Shown here: positions 8,775-17,104 of the stretch, piece by piece | Layout of the letters: every line of letters starts with the position of its first letter | How positions within the stretch are numbered: the stretch's first letter is position 1 | Assembly (NCBI RefSeq): GCF_039522365.1 | Contig: NZ_BAAADJ010000017.1 | Span: 62,001 to 126,000 of the forward strand | Length of the DNA: 64,000 nt | Direction: 5' to 3' | Source: Bacillus carboniphilus | GTDB lineage: Bacteria; Bacillota; Bacilli; Bacillales; JC228 | Program-made: the position numbers and the translations under genes | Notes under the pieces: model-generated | The model's input: the letters and a program-made list of their open reading frames with translations, nothing else | What the model was told of the DNA's origin: nothing | Database searches by the model: none

Positions 8775-10229
8775 TTATATTTTTGAGATTATTGTTTTCA
8801 ATTGAGTATAATCATGAATGGATTCAAGACCTTTTTCTCTACCAATCCCACTCTTCTTGTATCCACCAAAAGGGGCTTCTACTCCGATAGGTTGGTAGTC
8901 ATTAAGGTAAACTTGGCCCGCTTGCAGTTGTTTAGCCACTCTATGACACCTATGAATATTTTGAGACCACAGTCCAGCAGCTAAACCATATTCAGAATCA
9001 TTGGCAATCTCAACAGCTTCTTCTTCTGTATCAAACGGAATAATACTAACAACAGGTCCAAAAATCTCTTCCCTTGCAATTCTCATAGAATTTGTAACAT
9101 TTTTAAATACCGTTGGTTCTACAAAATACCCATTCGCAAGTTGACAATCTTCCAATCTCTTACCACCATAGGCAATTTCAGCACCTTCTTTTTCTCCAAT
9201 ACTGATGTAATTTTGAATTCTATCTAATTGTTCTTGTGAGACAACTGGGCCAATGGTTGGGTCCTCTAAAGCATTACCAACCCTTACTGTTTGGACTTCT
9301 TCAATTAACCTTTCTACAAATGAATCCATAACATTTTTTTGAACTAAGAGGCGTGTCCCTGCGCAACAAATTTGTCCGCTATTCATAACAAATGTTTTCA
9401 TAGCCCCCTTCGCTGCTGCATCTAAATCCGCATCTTCAAATACAATGTTTGGAGATTTCCCACCTAGTTCTAAAGAAATGGGAACTACTCTTTCAGCTGC
9501 TTTCATTGCGACATGAACACCTGTTTTCACTGAACCAGTGAACGTTAATTTTCTTATTCCCGGATGATTGACGACCGCTTCTCCAGCTTCAGAACCGTAG
9601 CCAGTTACCACATTAAAAACCCCTTTTGGCAAACCAGCCTCAATACAAAGTTCTGCTAATAATAATGTAGTTATACAAGTCTGTTCGGCGGGTTTCATGA
9701 CAATTGAATTTCCTGCAGCTAAGGCAACTGCCCCACTTCTACCTGCCATCGTTATTGGACCATTCCAGGGGACTATGTGTCCCGTGACCCCATAAGGCTC
9801 TCGTTCTGTATATACTAGATGTTCGTTTGAGGCAGGAATCACTTCCCCCAGAATTTTGTCTGCAACCCCTCCCATATATTCGAAATATCTTGCACAAGTC
9901 TCTACATCAAACCTCGATACAGATAATGGTTTTCCAGTATCCAAAGACTCTAAATAAGCCAAATCTTCCTTTTTTTCTCTAAGTAGATGCGCAATTTTAT
10001 TGAGAACTTGCCCTCTTTCATAAGGTTTCTTTTTATTCCAAGCTTGAAAGCCCTCTTCAGCACTTTTTACAGCAACTTCTACATCCTCTGCGTCTCCTCT
10101 TGCAAATAAGCCTAGTAAATCACCAGTAGATGGATTATAGGCTTCAAAATATTCCTTATTTATTGGCTCAACCCACTTCCCATCAATAAAATGATTGTAC
10201 TTCTCCTTTACATCTATAACCTGATTCAA
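8775..10229 (-). CDS. NAD(P)-dependent aldehyde dehydrogenase
   Basis: A full-length 484-residue member of the ALDH superfamily, oxidising an aldehyde to a carboxylate. The general base is Glu254 in LELGGKSPN and the catalytic cysteine is Cys288 in NSGQICCAGTR; the PWN segment (HIVPWNGPI) and EEIFGPV are also intact. It resembles betaine or phenylacetaldehyde dehydrogenases in general pattern. It is the first gene downstream of leader RNA 2 and leads the dehydrogenase-decarboxylase-transporter transcript. The substrate is probably the product of the adjacent ThDP enzyme. Confidence 0.93.
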   Translation of the reverse strand: MNQVIDVKEKYNHFIDGKWVEPINKEYFEAYNPSTGDLLGLFARGDAEDVEVAVKSAEEGFQAWNKKKPYERGQVLNKIAHLLREKKEDLAYLESLDTGKPLSVSRFDVETCARYFEYMGGVADKILGEVIPASNEHLVYTEREPYGVTGHIVPWNGPITMAGRSGAVALAAGNSIVMKPAEQTCITTLLLAELCIEAGLPKGVFNVVTGYGSEAGEAVVNHPGIRKLTFTGSVKTGVHVAMKAAERVVPISLELGGKSPNIVFEDADLDAAAKGAMKTFVMNSGQICCAGTRLLVQKNVMDSFVERLIEEVQTVRVGNALEDPTIGPVVSQEQLDRIQNYISIGEKEGAEIAYGGKRLEDCQLANGYFVEPTVFKNVTNSMRIAREEIFGPVVSIIPFDTEEEAVEIANDSEYGLAAGLWSQNIHRCHRVAKQLQAGQVYLNDYQPIGVEAPFGGYKKSGIGREKGLESIHDYTQLKTIISKI

Positions 10230-10333
10230 TAGTTATCCCCCTCCATTTTTCATTTTCTTAGATACAGATCAACCATGCTTTTAAATCCTTTTTTTTTTCA
10301 TGTTCTTCCTCCTTCGTAAATTCAAATAAAAAA

Positions 10334-10435
10334 GCCCAGCAACTAAAACACGTAAAATAATTTTACGCATTTAGTTGCTGGGCATTACCTACTGATTAGC
10401 ACAAGTCTTTTAAACATGTACCCATAGATAGCCAG
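10334..10435 (-). promoter_or_regulatory. Leader RNA 2: second copy of the candidate riboswitch with terminator
   Basis: On the minus strand the element runs from CTGGCTAT at 10435 to TGCCCAG at 10378, again 58 nt. It contains a hairpin formed by GTACA-T-GTTT and AGAC-T-TGTGC. GCCCAG then starts a long perfect terminator stem with CTGGGC (10334-10339), followed by TTTTTT. Shared positions with leader 1 are CTGGYTAT, CTT before TAATYAG, and GCCCAG at the end, while the central stem differs in sequence but keeps pairing. It lies between the DUF3870 gene and the aldehyde dehydrogenase gene. Confidence 0.6.
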
Positions 10436-10457
10436 CTGTATTCTTATGTATAAACTA

Positions 10458-10802
10458 CTATACGGTCTGATAATATTTTATATGCTCGTTATATCTCTCG
10501 AATGCAGATCTAAGTGCTTGAATAATTGCGCCAATTGAAGGAATAGATACTTTTCTTTTCAACTGTGCAGAAAGATCATGGAATGGCGCTTTAACACAAT
10601 GACCCTCTATTAGTTCACATAAGACTCTTTTTGTTAAATTTGAGAAGATGATACTAAAGTCTACTTCTACAATTTCATGATTACTCTTATCAATGAGTAA
10701 AATAACTCCAACATATTTATAGGTCTCATTTGCTGGAATGCCTTTTGGTGTCTGTGCAAAACCACTTACTAAAATATGATTTTCATTTAGATAGTCGCTC
10801 AT
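10458..10802 (-). CDS. DUF3870 domain protein
   Basis: A soluble protein of 114 residues. I recognise the DUF3870 pattern: an initial SGFAQTPKGIPANETYKYVGVILLID strand region, then a polar middle and a C-terminal helix ending ALRSAFERYNEH. No catalytic motif is known for the family. The start at 10802 follows GGAGG by eight bases. It lies upstream of leader RNA 2, so it can be transcribed without the catabolic genes when that leader terminates. A ligand-binding or regulatory role is possible, but this is inference. Confidence 0.75.
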   Translation of the reverse strand: MSDYLNENHILVSGFAQTPKGIPANETYKYVGVILLIDKSNHEIVEVDFSIIFSNLTKRVLCELIEGHCVKAPFHDLSAQLKRKVSIPSIGAIIQALRSAFERYNEHIKYYQTV

Positions 10803-10829
10803 GAGTAGAACCTCCATATCTTATTAACA

Positions 10830-10858
10830 AGAATAAATTATTTTGAAAATTTAGTCAA
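10830..10858 (-). promoter_or_regulatory. Sigma-A promoter upstream of the DUF3870 gene
   Basis: On the minus strand TTGACT (10853-10858) and TATTCT (10830-10835) are 17 bases apart. Transcripts starting near 10823 would cover the DUF3870 gene and then leader RNA 2. No clearer promoter was found directly before leader 2. Confidence 0.5.
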
Positions 10859-11022
10859 TAGCGAGGAGAGGTTCCTTTTTAGTTTCTATATTTTCTAATT
10901 TACTAGTGTGCAATTTTTCATGGGTATATAATAACGAAAATAGATTAAAAAAGACTATCAGTTTCCAGGTCTCTCCCATTTCTTTTGCTCAGTAAAGTAG
11001 GTGATTAGTTAAGTTCTGGTTG

Positions 11023-12219
11023 TCAGGCATCTGTTAAAATAGGGACATCTACTTTGACTGTATCAGGATATTTAATTCCTGCGCCTGTATTTAAGACCAC
11101 CACTGTTTCTTTTTCCTTTATCCACCCGTTCTTCCTTAGCCGTCGTGCAGCTACAAAAGCTGCCGCTCCCTCTGGGCAAATGAAGGTTCCTTCCAATGAT
11201 GCTATACGTTGTTGTTCTTCTAAAGTCGTTATATCTTCTACTGCCACTGCACACCCATTCGTTTTATAGATGGCATCTAGGACAAGAAAGTCTCCCAATG
11301 CTTTTGGAACGTTTATACCAAACGCAATAGTAGAAGAGCCTTCCCAAAAATCCGAGTCCCCCCGTTTTTCTCTCCAAGCTTTAACGATAGGTGCACACCC
11401 AACCGATTGGACAGCTACCAGACGGGGGAGATTCCCTTCAACCCAGCCAAGGGAGACAAGTTCTGTTAATGCCTTATATATACCGATAAGACCTACACCT
11501 CCACCAGTAGGATAAAGAATAACATCCGGCATCTTCCAACCAAGTTGTTCTGCGATTTCAAGCCCCATTGTCTTTTTCCCTTCAATCCGGTAAGGTTCCT
11601 TTAATGTTGATGCATCAAATAAACCATGTTCATTAACAGCTTGCTGTACAATTTTTCCTGCATCACTTATTACCCCTTCTACTAAAGAAAGGTTAGCTCC
11701 TGAAACAGCACATTCATTTCGAGTTATTTTGGGTGCATCTGTTGGCATTACAATGGTGGCTTTCATCTCAGCTCTTGCAGCATAGAGTGACCAAGCTGCT
11801 CCTGCATTTCCATTTGTAGGCATTGCTATTTCCTTAATTCCTAACTCTTTTGCTTTAGATACCCCCACCGCTGCTCCTCTAGCCTTAAAAGTTCCAGTGG
11901 GAATAATCCCTTCGTCTTTCATTAAAAGATTTGGGATCAACATATCTTTTCCTATCCGATTCATTGGTAAAAGTGGTGTCATCCCTTCCCCCATGGTCAC
12001 TATATTCTCTTCATTTTGTACAGGTAATAATTCATGGTACCTCCACAGGTTTGGTTCCCGATTCTTCAACTCTTCTCTCCTAAACTTCTCTTTAAGCGCT
12101 TCTAAATCATATTTGACTAATAAGGGAGAACCACATTTGCACAATTGTTGTTTCTGATTTGACTCGTATCGTTCGCTACATTTGGGACATTTTAGATACG
12201 ACACATAGCTAAATTTCAT
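11023..12219 (-). CDS. Threonine synthase-like PLP enzyme with N-terminal zinc ribbon
   Basis: A fold-type II pyridoxal-phosphate enzyme of 398 residues. The N-terminus has a CPKC...LCKCG zinc-ribbon-like motif seen in one branch of threonine synthases. The PLP lysine lies in PTGTFKARG (canonical threonine synthase has SFKDRG), the phosphate or substrate loop is PTNGNAGAA, and the glycine-rich PLP-phosphate loop is YPTGGGVGLIGI. The start at 12219 follows GGAGGT by seven bases. No hom or thrB lies beside it, so it may act on another beta- or gamma-substituted amino acid. Threonine synthase paralogues include cysteate synthase and 2,3-diaminopropionate lyase types. It is divergent from the LysR gene. 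Confidence 0.8.
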   Translation of the reverse strand: MKFSYVSYLKCPKCSERYESNQKQQLCKCGSPLLVKYDLEALKEKFRREELKNREPNLWRYHELLPVQNEENIVTMGEGMTPLLPMNRIGKDMLIPNLLMKDEGIIPTGTFKARGAAVGVSKAKELGIKEIAMPTNGNAGAAWSLYAARAEMKATIVMPTDAPKITRNECAVSGANLSLVEGVISDAGKIVQQAVNEHGLFDASTLKEPYRIEGKKTMGLEIAEQLGWKMPDVILYPTGGGVGLIGIYKALTELVSLGWVEGNLPRLVAVQSVGCAPIVKAWREKRGDSDFWEGSSTIAFGINVPKALGDFLVLDAIYKTNGCAVAVEDITTLEEQQRIASLEGTFICPEGAAAFVAARRLRKNGWIKEKETVVVLNTGAGIKYPDTVKVDVPILTDA

Positions 12220-12361
12220 ATTAATTACCTCCACAACAATTTTACAGAAAAATTGAACAATTTATATGGTTAAGATATATTGATTGATAAAATAAGTAAA
12301 ATAAGAATATTTTGTGATGACCATAAGAAAAACTCATATGGCTAGAAAAGGGGCTAACAAA

Positions 12362-13246
12362 ATGGATCAACATCTCTTAACTTTTATTACAGTTACGGAT
12401 AAACAAAGCTTTACAAAGGCCGCAGAACATCTTCACTTAACACAGTCTGCGGTTAGTTTAGAGATTAAAAACTTAGAAGCAAAGTACGGGGTTAAACTCT
12501 TAGATCGATCTAATAAATTTGTCCGGTTAACGAAGGCTGGAGAAATTTTATATGCTCATGCTAAGGAGATATTAGCCCTTCACGAAAGGGCTATCAGAAT
12601 GATAGATGATCTGTCATCCAATGCTAGTGGCCCTCTGGCAATTGGTTCTAGTTATACATTTGGTGAATATGCGCTTCCTAAAATTGTGGCAAAATTTATT
12701 TTGAAACATCCAAATATTACTCCAAATATAACCATCAGAAATACAAAGAGAATTATAGAACAAGTCCTAAAAAAAGATATTGATGTAGGTATCATCGAAG
12801 GAACGGCTTCTCATTCGGATATTATTGTTAATACCTTCACTCAAGATGAAATGACCATCATTATTCCACCTGAGCACCGTTTAGCAAAAATGCAAGAGGC
12901 TAGTGGGGCTGAATTAGAGTCCGAAACCTGGATTTTAAGGGAAAAGGGCTCAGGTACTAGAGAAATGACTAACAGGGTGTTTCAAGAGATGGGTATCTCT
13001 CCCTCTTCAATCATGGAGTTCGGAAGCTCTCAAACTATTAAAGAAGCAGTAGAAAATGGCCTAGGAATATCGGTAATTTCAAACTGGGTAATTAAAAAGG
13101 AAGTAGATTATGGCCTTCTTGTCCCACTTAGAATTAAGGGTAAGTCCTTTAAGAGAGATATTGCCATAGTAACTCATATATCCCAAATTAACACGAAAGC
13201 AACAGACCTCTTTATTGATTTTCTTAGATCTTCTGTAGTTGATTAA
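12362..13246 (+). CDS. LysR-family transcriptional regulator
   Basis: A 294-residue LysR regulator: an N-terminal winged helix-turn-helix (FITVTDKQSFTKAAEHLHLTQSAVSLEIKNLE) followed by the periplasmic-binding-protein-like effector domain. I chose the ATG at 12362, preceded by AAGGGG. By memory it resembles CysL/YeiE-type members, which govern sulfite or cysteine metabolism (effector domain with REKGSGTR and GSSQTIKEAVENGLGISV). It is divergent from the threonine-synthase-like gene and upstream of, and parallel to, a yeiH-like gene, a pairing familiar from yeiE-yeiH in enterobacteria. It may regulate either neighbour. Confidence 0.9.
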   Translation: MDQHLLTFITVTDKQSFTKAAEHLHLTQSAVSLEIKNLEAKYGVKLLDRSNKFVRLTKAGEILYAHAKEILALHERAIRMIDDLSSNASGPLAIGSSYTFGEYALPKIVAKFILKHPNITPNITIRNTKRIIEQVLKKDIDVGIIEGTASHSDIIVNTFTQDEMTIIIPPEHRLAKMQEASGAELESETWILREKGSGTREMTNRVFQEMGISPSSIMEFGSSQTIKEAVENGLGISVISNWVIKKEVDYGLLVPLRIKGKSFKRDIAIVTHISQINTKATDLFIDFLRSSVVD

Positions 13247-13337
13247 AAATATCAATCATTATCATCATTTTATTCAATGATGTCCCCCGCTAAAACTGTG
13301 GTACTGTATATAGAAGACTATTCTAGGGGGAAAAAAT

Positions 13338-14399
13338 ATGGAAGCAAGAAAGGAATTTGAAGAAGCACAACCAACCCCACTCTTAACAGAAAAAAGAAAG
13401 AAATACATAAGAGGGTTAGTAAGAGGGCTAGTGTTAACAGGTGTAATAACTATCGTAGCAGACCAAATAACGAAATTACCGTTCTTCTCCATTATGGGAA
13501 TAATGATTATTTCTATCCTAGTAGGGATGTGCTGGAGAAGTTTAATGGGCGATCAGGTAAATGTAAACATTGGCATTGGTTTTAGCAGTAAGTACTTGTT
13601 AAGAGCTGGAATCATTTTGATGGGACTTAGACTAAACCTTCAACAAATTGTAGATGCAGGTGTTGGTATTATTTTCATTGATGTCATTGTCATCATTTTC
13701 ACCCTCTCCCTAATGATTTATCTTGGTAAGTTATTCAAAGTCGATCGCCATTTAGCAGCCTTAATTGCTGTTGGCACAGCGGTTTGTGGAGCAGCAGCCA
13801 TTGTAGCAGTATCTTCGGTTATTAAAAGTAAAAAAGAGTACACCGCACTTGCAGTTGCTTGCATTGCTATCCTAGGTACAATTGGTGCACTTGTTTATAT
13901 CTTTCTCTACCCTTTCCTCACACTTGACTCTGAAAGTTACGGCGTCCTAGTTGGTGCCACACTACACGAATTAGCACATGTCATTGCAGCATCCATTCCA
14001 GGAGAAGGGGCAAGTATGGACAGTGCTCTTTTAACGAAATTAGGTCGTGTTGCCCTTCTTATCCCAGTTGCACTAGTACTAGGGTATCTTTTTACCAAAA
14101 GAAAAGATAATACGGAATTTAATTCTATCTCTACTAAACTTAGAAACTTACCTATTCCATGGTTTATCTTTGGTTTCTTAGCCATGAGTATCGTTACCAC
14201 ATTCCAGCTAATTCCTGTTTCTCTTTCAAATTTTCTGATTGAAACAAGTGTGTACCTTTTGGCTATGGCTATGGCAGGTCTTGGTTTAAGTATTAACTTT
14301 AGCGACTTTAAAAAAGTAGGAATAAAACCTGTTATTGTTGGGGTACTTGGATTTATTGCCCTCAGTTTAATAGGACCTATTTTACTATTATTGCTATAA
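13338..14399 (+). CDS. YeiH/UPF0324 family membrane protein (putative sulfate exporter family)
   Basis: A 353-residue integral membrane protein with about ten hydrophobic segments. Family features include LRAGIILMGLRLNLQQIVDAG, AVGTAVCGAAAIVAVSSVI and the GATLHELAHVIAA segment. The family has been annotated as putative sulfate exporters because members occur in taurine and cysteate degradation clusters; transport has rarely been shown. Its presence next to an Xsc-like gene is consistent with disposal of sulfur oxyanions, but LysR-YeiH pairs also occur without sulfonate genes. It ends at a clear terminator. Confidence 0.88.
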   Translation: MEARKEFEEAQPTPLLTEKRKKYIRGLVRGLVLTGVITIVADQITKLPFFSIMGIMIISILVGMCWRSLMGDQVNVNIGIGFSSKYLLRAGIILMGLRLNLQQIVDAGVGIIFIDVIVIIFTLSLMIYLGKLFKVDRHLAALIAVGTAVCGAAAIVAVSSVIKSKKEYTALAVACIAILGTIGALVYIFLYPFLTLDSESYGVLVGATLHELAHVIAASIPGEGASMDSALLTKLGRVALLIPVALVLGYLFTKRKDNTEFNSISTKLRNLPIPWFIFGFLAMSIVTTFQLIPVSLSNFLIETSVYLLAMAMAGLGLSINFSDFKKVGIKPVIVGVLGFIALSLIGPILLLLL

Positions 14400-14403
14400 A
14401 GGT

Positions 14404-14431
14404 AATCCCGCTAAAAAGCGGGATTTCTTTT
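14404..14431 (+). terminator. Terminator of the yeiH-like gene
   Basis: AATCCCGCT and AGCGGGATT flank a short A-rich loop and are followed by TTCTTTT. It lies between convergent genes. Confidence 0.85.
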
Positions 14432-15041
14432 AAAACTCAGACCCAATCAGGTGATCTTGCCTATTCAGATAAAATGTAATTTTGGCAGTGCCTGTTATTC
14501 GAATGTGATGTACCCCAGTATCCCCTGTATATATTGCGTAAGGTGAGACGGGAGGGATCTGATAAAAGATTTTTAAGAATTGTGAGATGGTTCCTCCATG
14601 GGCTACAACAGCGACAGAATCCTGTTCCGTATGCTGGTCGATTAGCTCATAAAAAAAGTGCTCAACTCGGTTTCGAAATTGTAAATCAGACTCGCCTTTT
14701 TCAATTGGCTGGTATGGTTTTCTACCACCAGGAGGCTCAGGAAAACGTGCTTTAGCTTCTTCATAGCCAACGCCAGCAAGGACTCCATTGTTCCATTCCA
14801 TTAAGTCTTCCTTCAATGTGACTGGTACCTTTGTATATTCCGAAAGAGTCGTTGCCGTTTCATGGGCTCTTTTCAACGGACTCGCATATATTTGATCCAC
14901 TTGATGTTTCTCGCTAAAGAACTTACCTAAAAAATGAACTTGTTTTCTACCTTTTTCAGTTAATGAGAAATCAGCGCGTCCTTCATGCACATGCAAGAGA
15001 TCAGCTTCTGATTCTCCATGACGTATTAAAAAAATATCCAC
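14430..15041 (-). CDS. Histidine phosphatase family protein (phosphoglycerate-mutase-like)
   Basis: A 203-residue branch-1 histidine phosphatase. The phosphohistidine motif LIRHGES is at the N-terminus, a PLKRAHETA segment supplies the second arginine, and VVAHGGTI holds the second catalytic histidine. The long open frame extends to 15206, but that would overlap sodC and its terminator. The GTG at 15041, about ten bases after AGGGGG, places the RHG motif as usual about seven residues from the start. The substrate is not predictable; small phosphorylated metabolites are typical. Confidence 0.88.
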   Translation of the reverse strand: MDIFLIRHGESEADLLHVHEGRADFSLTEKGRKQVHFLGKFFSEKHQVDQIYASPLKRAHETATTLSEYTKVPVTLKEDLMEWNNGVLAGVGYEEAKARFPEPPGGRKPYQPIEKGESDLQFRNRVEHFFYELIDQHTEQDSVAVVAHGGTISQFLKIFYQIPPVSPYAIYTGDTGVHHIRITGTAKITFYLNRQDHLIGSEF

Positions 15042-15092
15042 TCTAACTCTTCCCCCTCTACTTTTGGAACTGTTATGTATTCGCTGTGAAAA

Positions 15093-15122
15093 AGAAAAAA
15101 TCCTCCTAAAACAGGAGGATTT
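15093..15122 (-). terminator. Terminator of the sodC-like gene
   Basis: AATCCTCCTGTTTTAGGAGG forms a tight stem on the minus strand, followed by ATTTTTTC. It touches the stop codon of the gene. Confidence 0.85.
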
Positions 15123-15687
15123 ATTCTTCACTACCAGTATCATCTTGTGCTGACTCTTGACCAGGTTTCTTTTCACCTGAAATTTCTCCACACGCAATTC
15201 TAGCACCGGATTCTCCGGCAGGTTGACTCATCCCGTCATCAGGATTCTCATGGATAACAAGACTTGTCCCTTCTTTTGTAAGAAGAGAAGTTTTTTCTTT
15301 TGTCAGCGTGACTTGGGGCGCCACAATATCGACCTTGACTGTTCCATCCTCTTTTACAACAAGGTTTGGCAGGTCTCCGGCATGAGGTCCTTCTGGATTT
15401 AATAAACCGTGCTTTTTATCATCAGGATTAAAATGTTCACCAGCAGAAAGGAAATCAGGTATTTTACAAGATCCCTTGTCATGGAAATGAATCGCATGGT
15501 TACCTGGAGGTAATCCTTCTAAATCAATTTTCAGCATGACACCATCTGCTTGTTCTTCTAACGAGATCGTACCAATCGAATCTCCATCAGGATTCTTCAT
15601 ATCTACATCAACTTTTTTGGGCTTCGGGTTCGTCACACACCCAGCCAAGAAAGTAATTGTGATGATGATGACGATTATCTTTTTCAA
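15121..15687 (-). CDS. Superoxide dismutase (Cu-Zn)-like lipoprotein
   Basis: A secreted lipoprotein of 188 residues: the lipobox LAGC gives Cys17, followed by a SodC domain. Ligand motifs are visible: HAIHFHDKGSC for copper, GEHFNPDDKKHG and GPHAGD for the zinc loop, VIHENPDD for the last copper histidine, and GARIACG at the end. All usual metal ligands seem to be kept. By memory B. subtilis YojM lacks copper ligands, so activity may differ. The start is the TTG at 15687, eight bases after GGAGG. The acidic C-terminal tail (about 15 residues) is unusual and probably disordered. Confidence 0.88.
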   Translation of the reverse strand: MKKIIVIIITITFLAGCVTNPKPKKVDVDMKNPDGDSIGTISLEEQADGVMLKIDLEGLPPGNHAIHFHDKGSCKIPDFLSAGEHFNPDDKKHGLLNPEGPHAGDLPNLVVKEDGTVKVDIVAPQVTLTKEKTSLLTKEGTSLVIHENPDDGMSQPAGESGARIACGEISGEKKPGQESAQDDTGSEE

Positions 15688-15778
15688 CAAGATCGCCTCC
15701 ACTAACGTTGTCGTTAGCTATCTTCACCAAAATTGAACAACTATAAACGTAGATTGAGGATATCAGAAACGTTGATTT

Positions 15779-15970
15779 TTATTCATTTTTCTTCTGTTTT
15801 GTTTGTAACTTTTCAGCCTCTTCTGCTTCTTTTCTCGAATGGCGAATAAAGAACCGCATGGTTAATACCGCACCTGCTAAAAAAATAGCAGTCGTAATAA
15901 AAGCAGGGATGTATTCCGTTTTGTCCTCAGGAAAATATAGAAACAGCCACTGTAAAATAATTCCACTCAT
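15779..15970 (-). CDS. Small single-pass membrane protein, unknown function
   Basis: A 63-residue protein with one clear transmembrane segment (YIPAFITTAIFLAGAVLTMRFFI) and a highly charged C-terminal tail rich in Lys and Glu. AGGAAGG precedes the ATG. It lies between the sodC-like gene and the cyclophilin gene in the same direction. I do not recognise a family. Confidence 0.6.
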   Translation of the reverse strand: MSGIILQWLFLYFPEDKTEYIPAFITTAIFLAGAVLTMRFFIRHSRKEAEEAEKLQTKQKKNE

Positions 15971-15994
15971 CCTATTAGTTCCTTCCTAACTAAG

Positions 15995-16597
15995 TTATCC
16001 TTCTAGAACTTCTATAGAATCAATCGTTACGGGTTCAACTGGCTTATCATTTGCTCCCACTTGAACATTTGCAATGGAATCTAACACATCGTAGCCTTCA
16101 GTAATTTGACCAAAAACGGTGTGTCTATGGTCTAACCAAGGTGTTCCGCCAACTTCCACATACTTATCAATAGCTTCCTTTGGAAAACCAGCTTGTTCCA
16201 TTTGCAACTTAAACTGTGGGTTTAGTTCGTTTGATTGAACAATAAAGAACTGACTTCCGTTTGTATTCGGTCCAGAGTTCGCCATTGATAAAGCTCCTCT
16301 AAAGTTAAAAAGGTTAGGAGCGAACTCATCTTCAAATGGATGTCCGTAAATACTTTCACCACCCATTCCTGTTCCGTTAGGGTCTCCTCCCTGTATCATA
16401 AATCCTTTAATCACTCGGTGGAATGTGATGCCATCGTAATATCCATTTTTACTGTGCGTAACGAAGTTTTCTACTGTTTTTGGTGCATACTCTGGAAAAA
16501 GGACAATGGAAATTGTTCCTTTAGACGTGTTCATTTTTAATGAAATCACTTTTTCATTTGTATAGTCAAATTGAGGTAGAACTGATTGATTAGACAT
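15995..16597 (-). CDS. ppiB: Peptidyl-prolyl cis-trans isomerase, cyclophilin type
   Basis: A cytosolic cyclophilin of 200 residues. Catalytic-site motifs are [15 protein letters not shown] (arginine), [19 protein letters not shown] and a [12 protein letters not shown] segment in place of the usual Trp/His region. The start at 16597 (MSNQSVLP) follows AAAGGAGA; a longer reading to 16735 overlaps kapB and lacks support. Bacillus PpiB is about 140 residues, so this is a somewhat longer variant with an N-terminal extension of about 20 residues and a longer loop before the final strand. Confidence 0.92.
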   Translation of the reverse strand: MSNQSVLPQFDYTNEKVISLKMNTSKGTISIVLFPEYAPKTVENFVTHSKNGYYDGITFHRVIKGFMIQGGDPNGTGMGGESIYGHPFEDEFAPNLFNFRGALSMANSGPNTNGSQFFIVQSNELNPQFKLQMEQAGFPKEAIDKYVEVGGTPWLDHRHTVFGQITEGYDVLDSIANVQVGANDKPVEPVTIDSIEVLEG

Positions 16598-16712
16598 TAA
16601 ATACGCAGTCTCCTTTTCATATGTAAGTTCGATTTTATCATACAGGAATTCAATCACATATGCACCTTTCATGATACAATCATGAAAGATAGAAGTGAAT
16701 GAGGTGGAAGAA

Positions 16713-17090
16713 TTGGAATTTAATATTGGAGACAAAGTAACAGCAATCTATAAGACCGGACATTATTATGGAGAAGTAACGAAGGAATTGCCAACCGCAT
16801 ATACGGTAAGAGTGTTGGCTATAAAAAAACATCCTATCCAAGGGGACCTTCATAACCCTAAAGATGCAGAAGTGGGTTTTTTTCATGAAAGAAAAGCTTT
16901 AGCTCACCGTGAGCAAGCCAATATTCCTAAGAAGATGGTTAAACCATTTGATGGAGAAATGCCAGATTATAAGAAGTCTCTTGTCACTGCTTTTAATGAA
17001 ATGAAGGCAAGCCTTGATACAGAAGATTCTGCTTATGCCAAGAGAAGTTTAGAGTGTTTAGAGAGCTTGAGGACAGAATACGGAATATAA
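16713..17090 (+). CDS. kapB: Kinase-associated lipoprotein B-like protein KapB
   Basis: A 125-residue protein recognised by [18 protein letters not shown] and the strongly conserved [14 protein letters not shown] and [13 protein letters not shown] blocks. In B. subtilis KapB is needed for KinB signalling to the sporulation phosphorelay. Despite the name no lipobox is visible here. The start is taken as TTG at 16713, five bases after GAGGTGG; a GTG at 16695 is an alternative that would include the ribosome site in the coding region. No kinB lies in this window. Confidence 0.9.
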   Translation: MEFNIGDKVTAIYKTGHYYGEVTKELPTAYTVRVLAIKKHPIQGDLHNPKDAEVGFFHERKALAHREQANIPKKMVKPFDGEMPDYKKSLVTAFNEMKASLDTEDSAYAKRSLECLESLRTEYGI

Positions 17091-17104
17091 TTGTCAAGGT
17101 TTGA

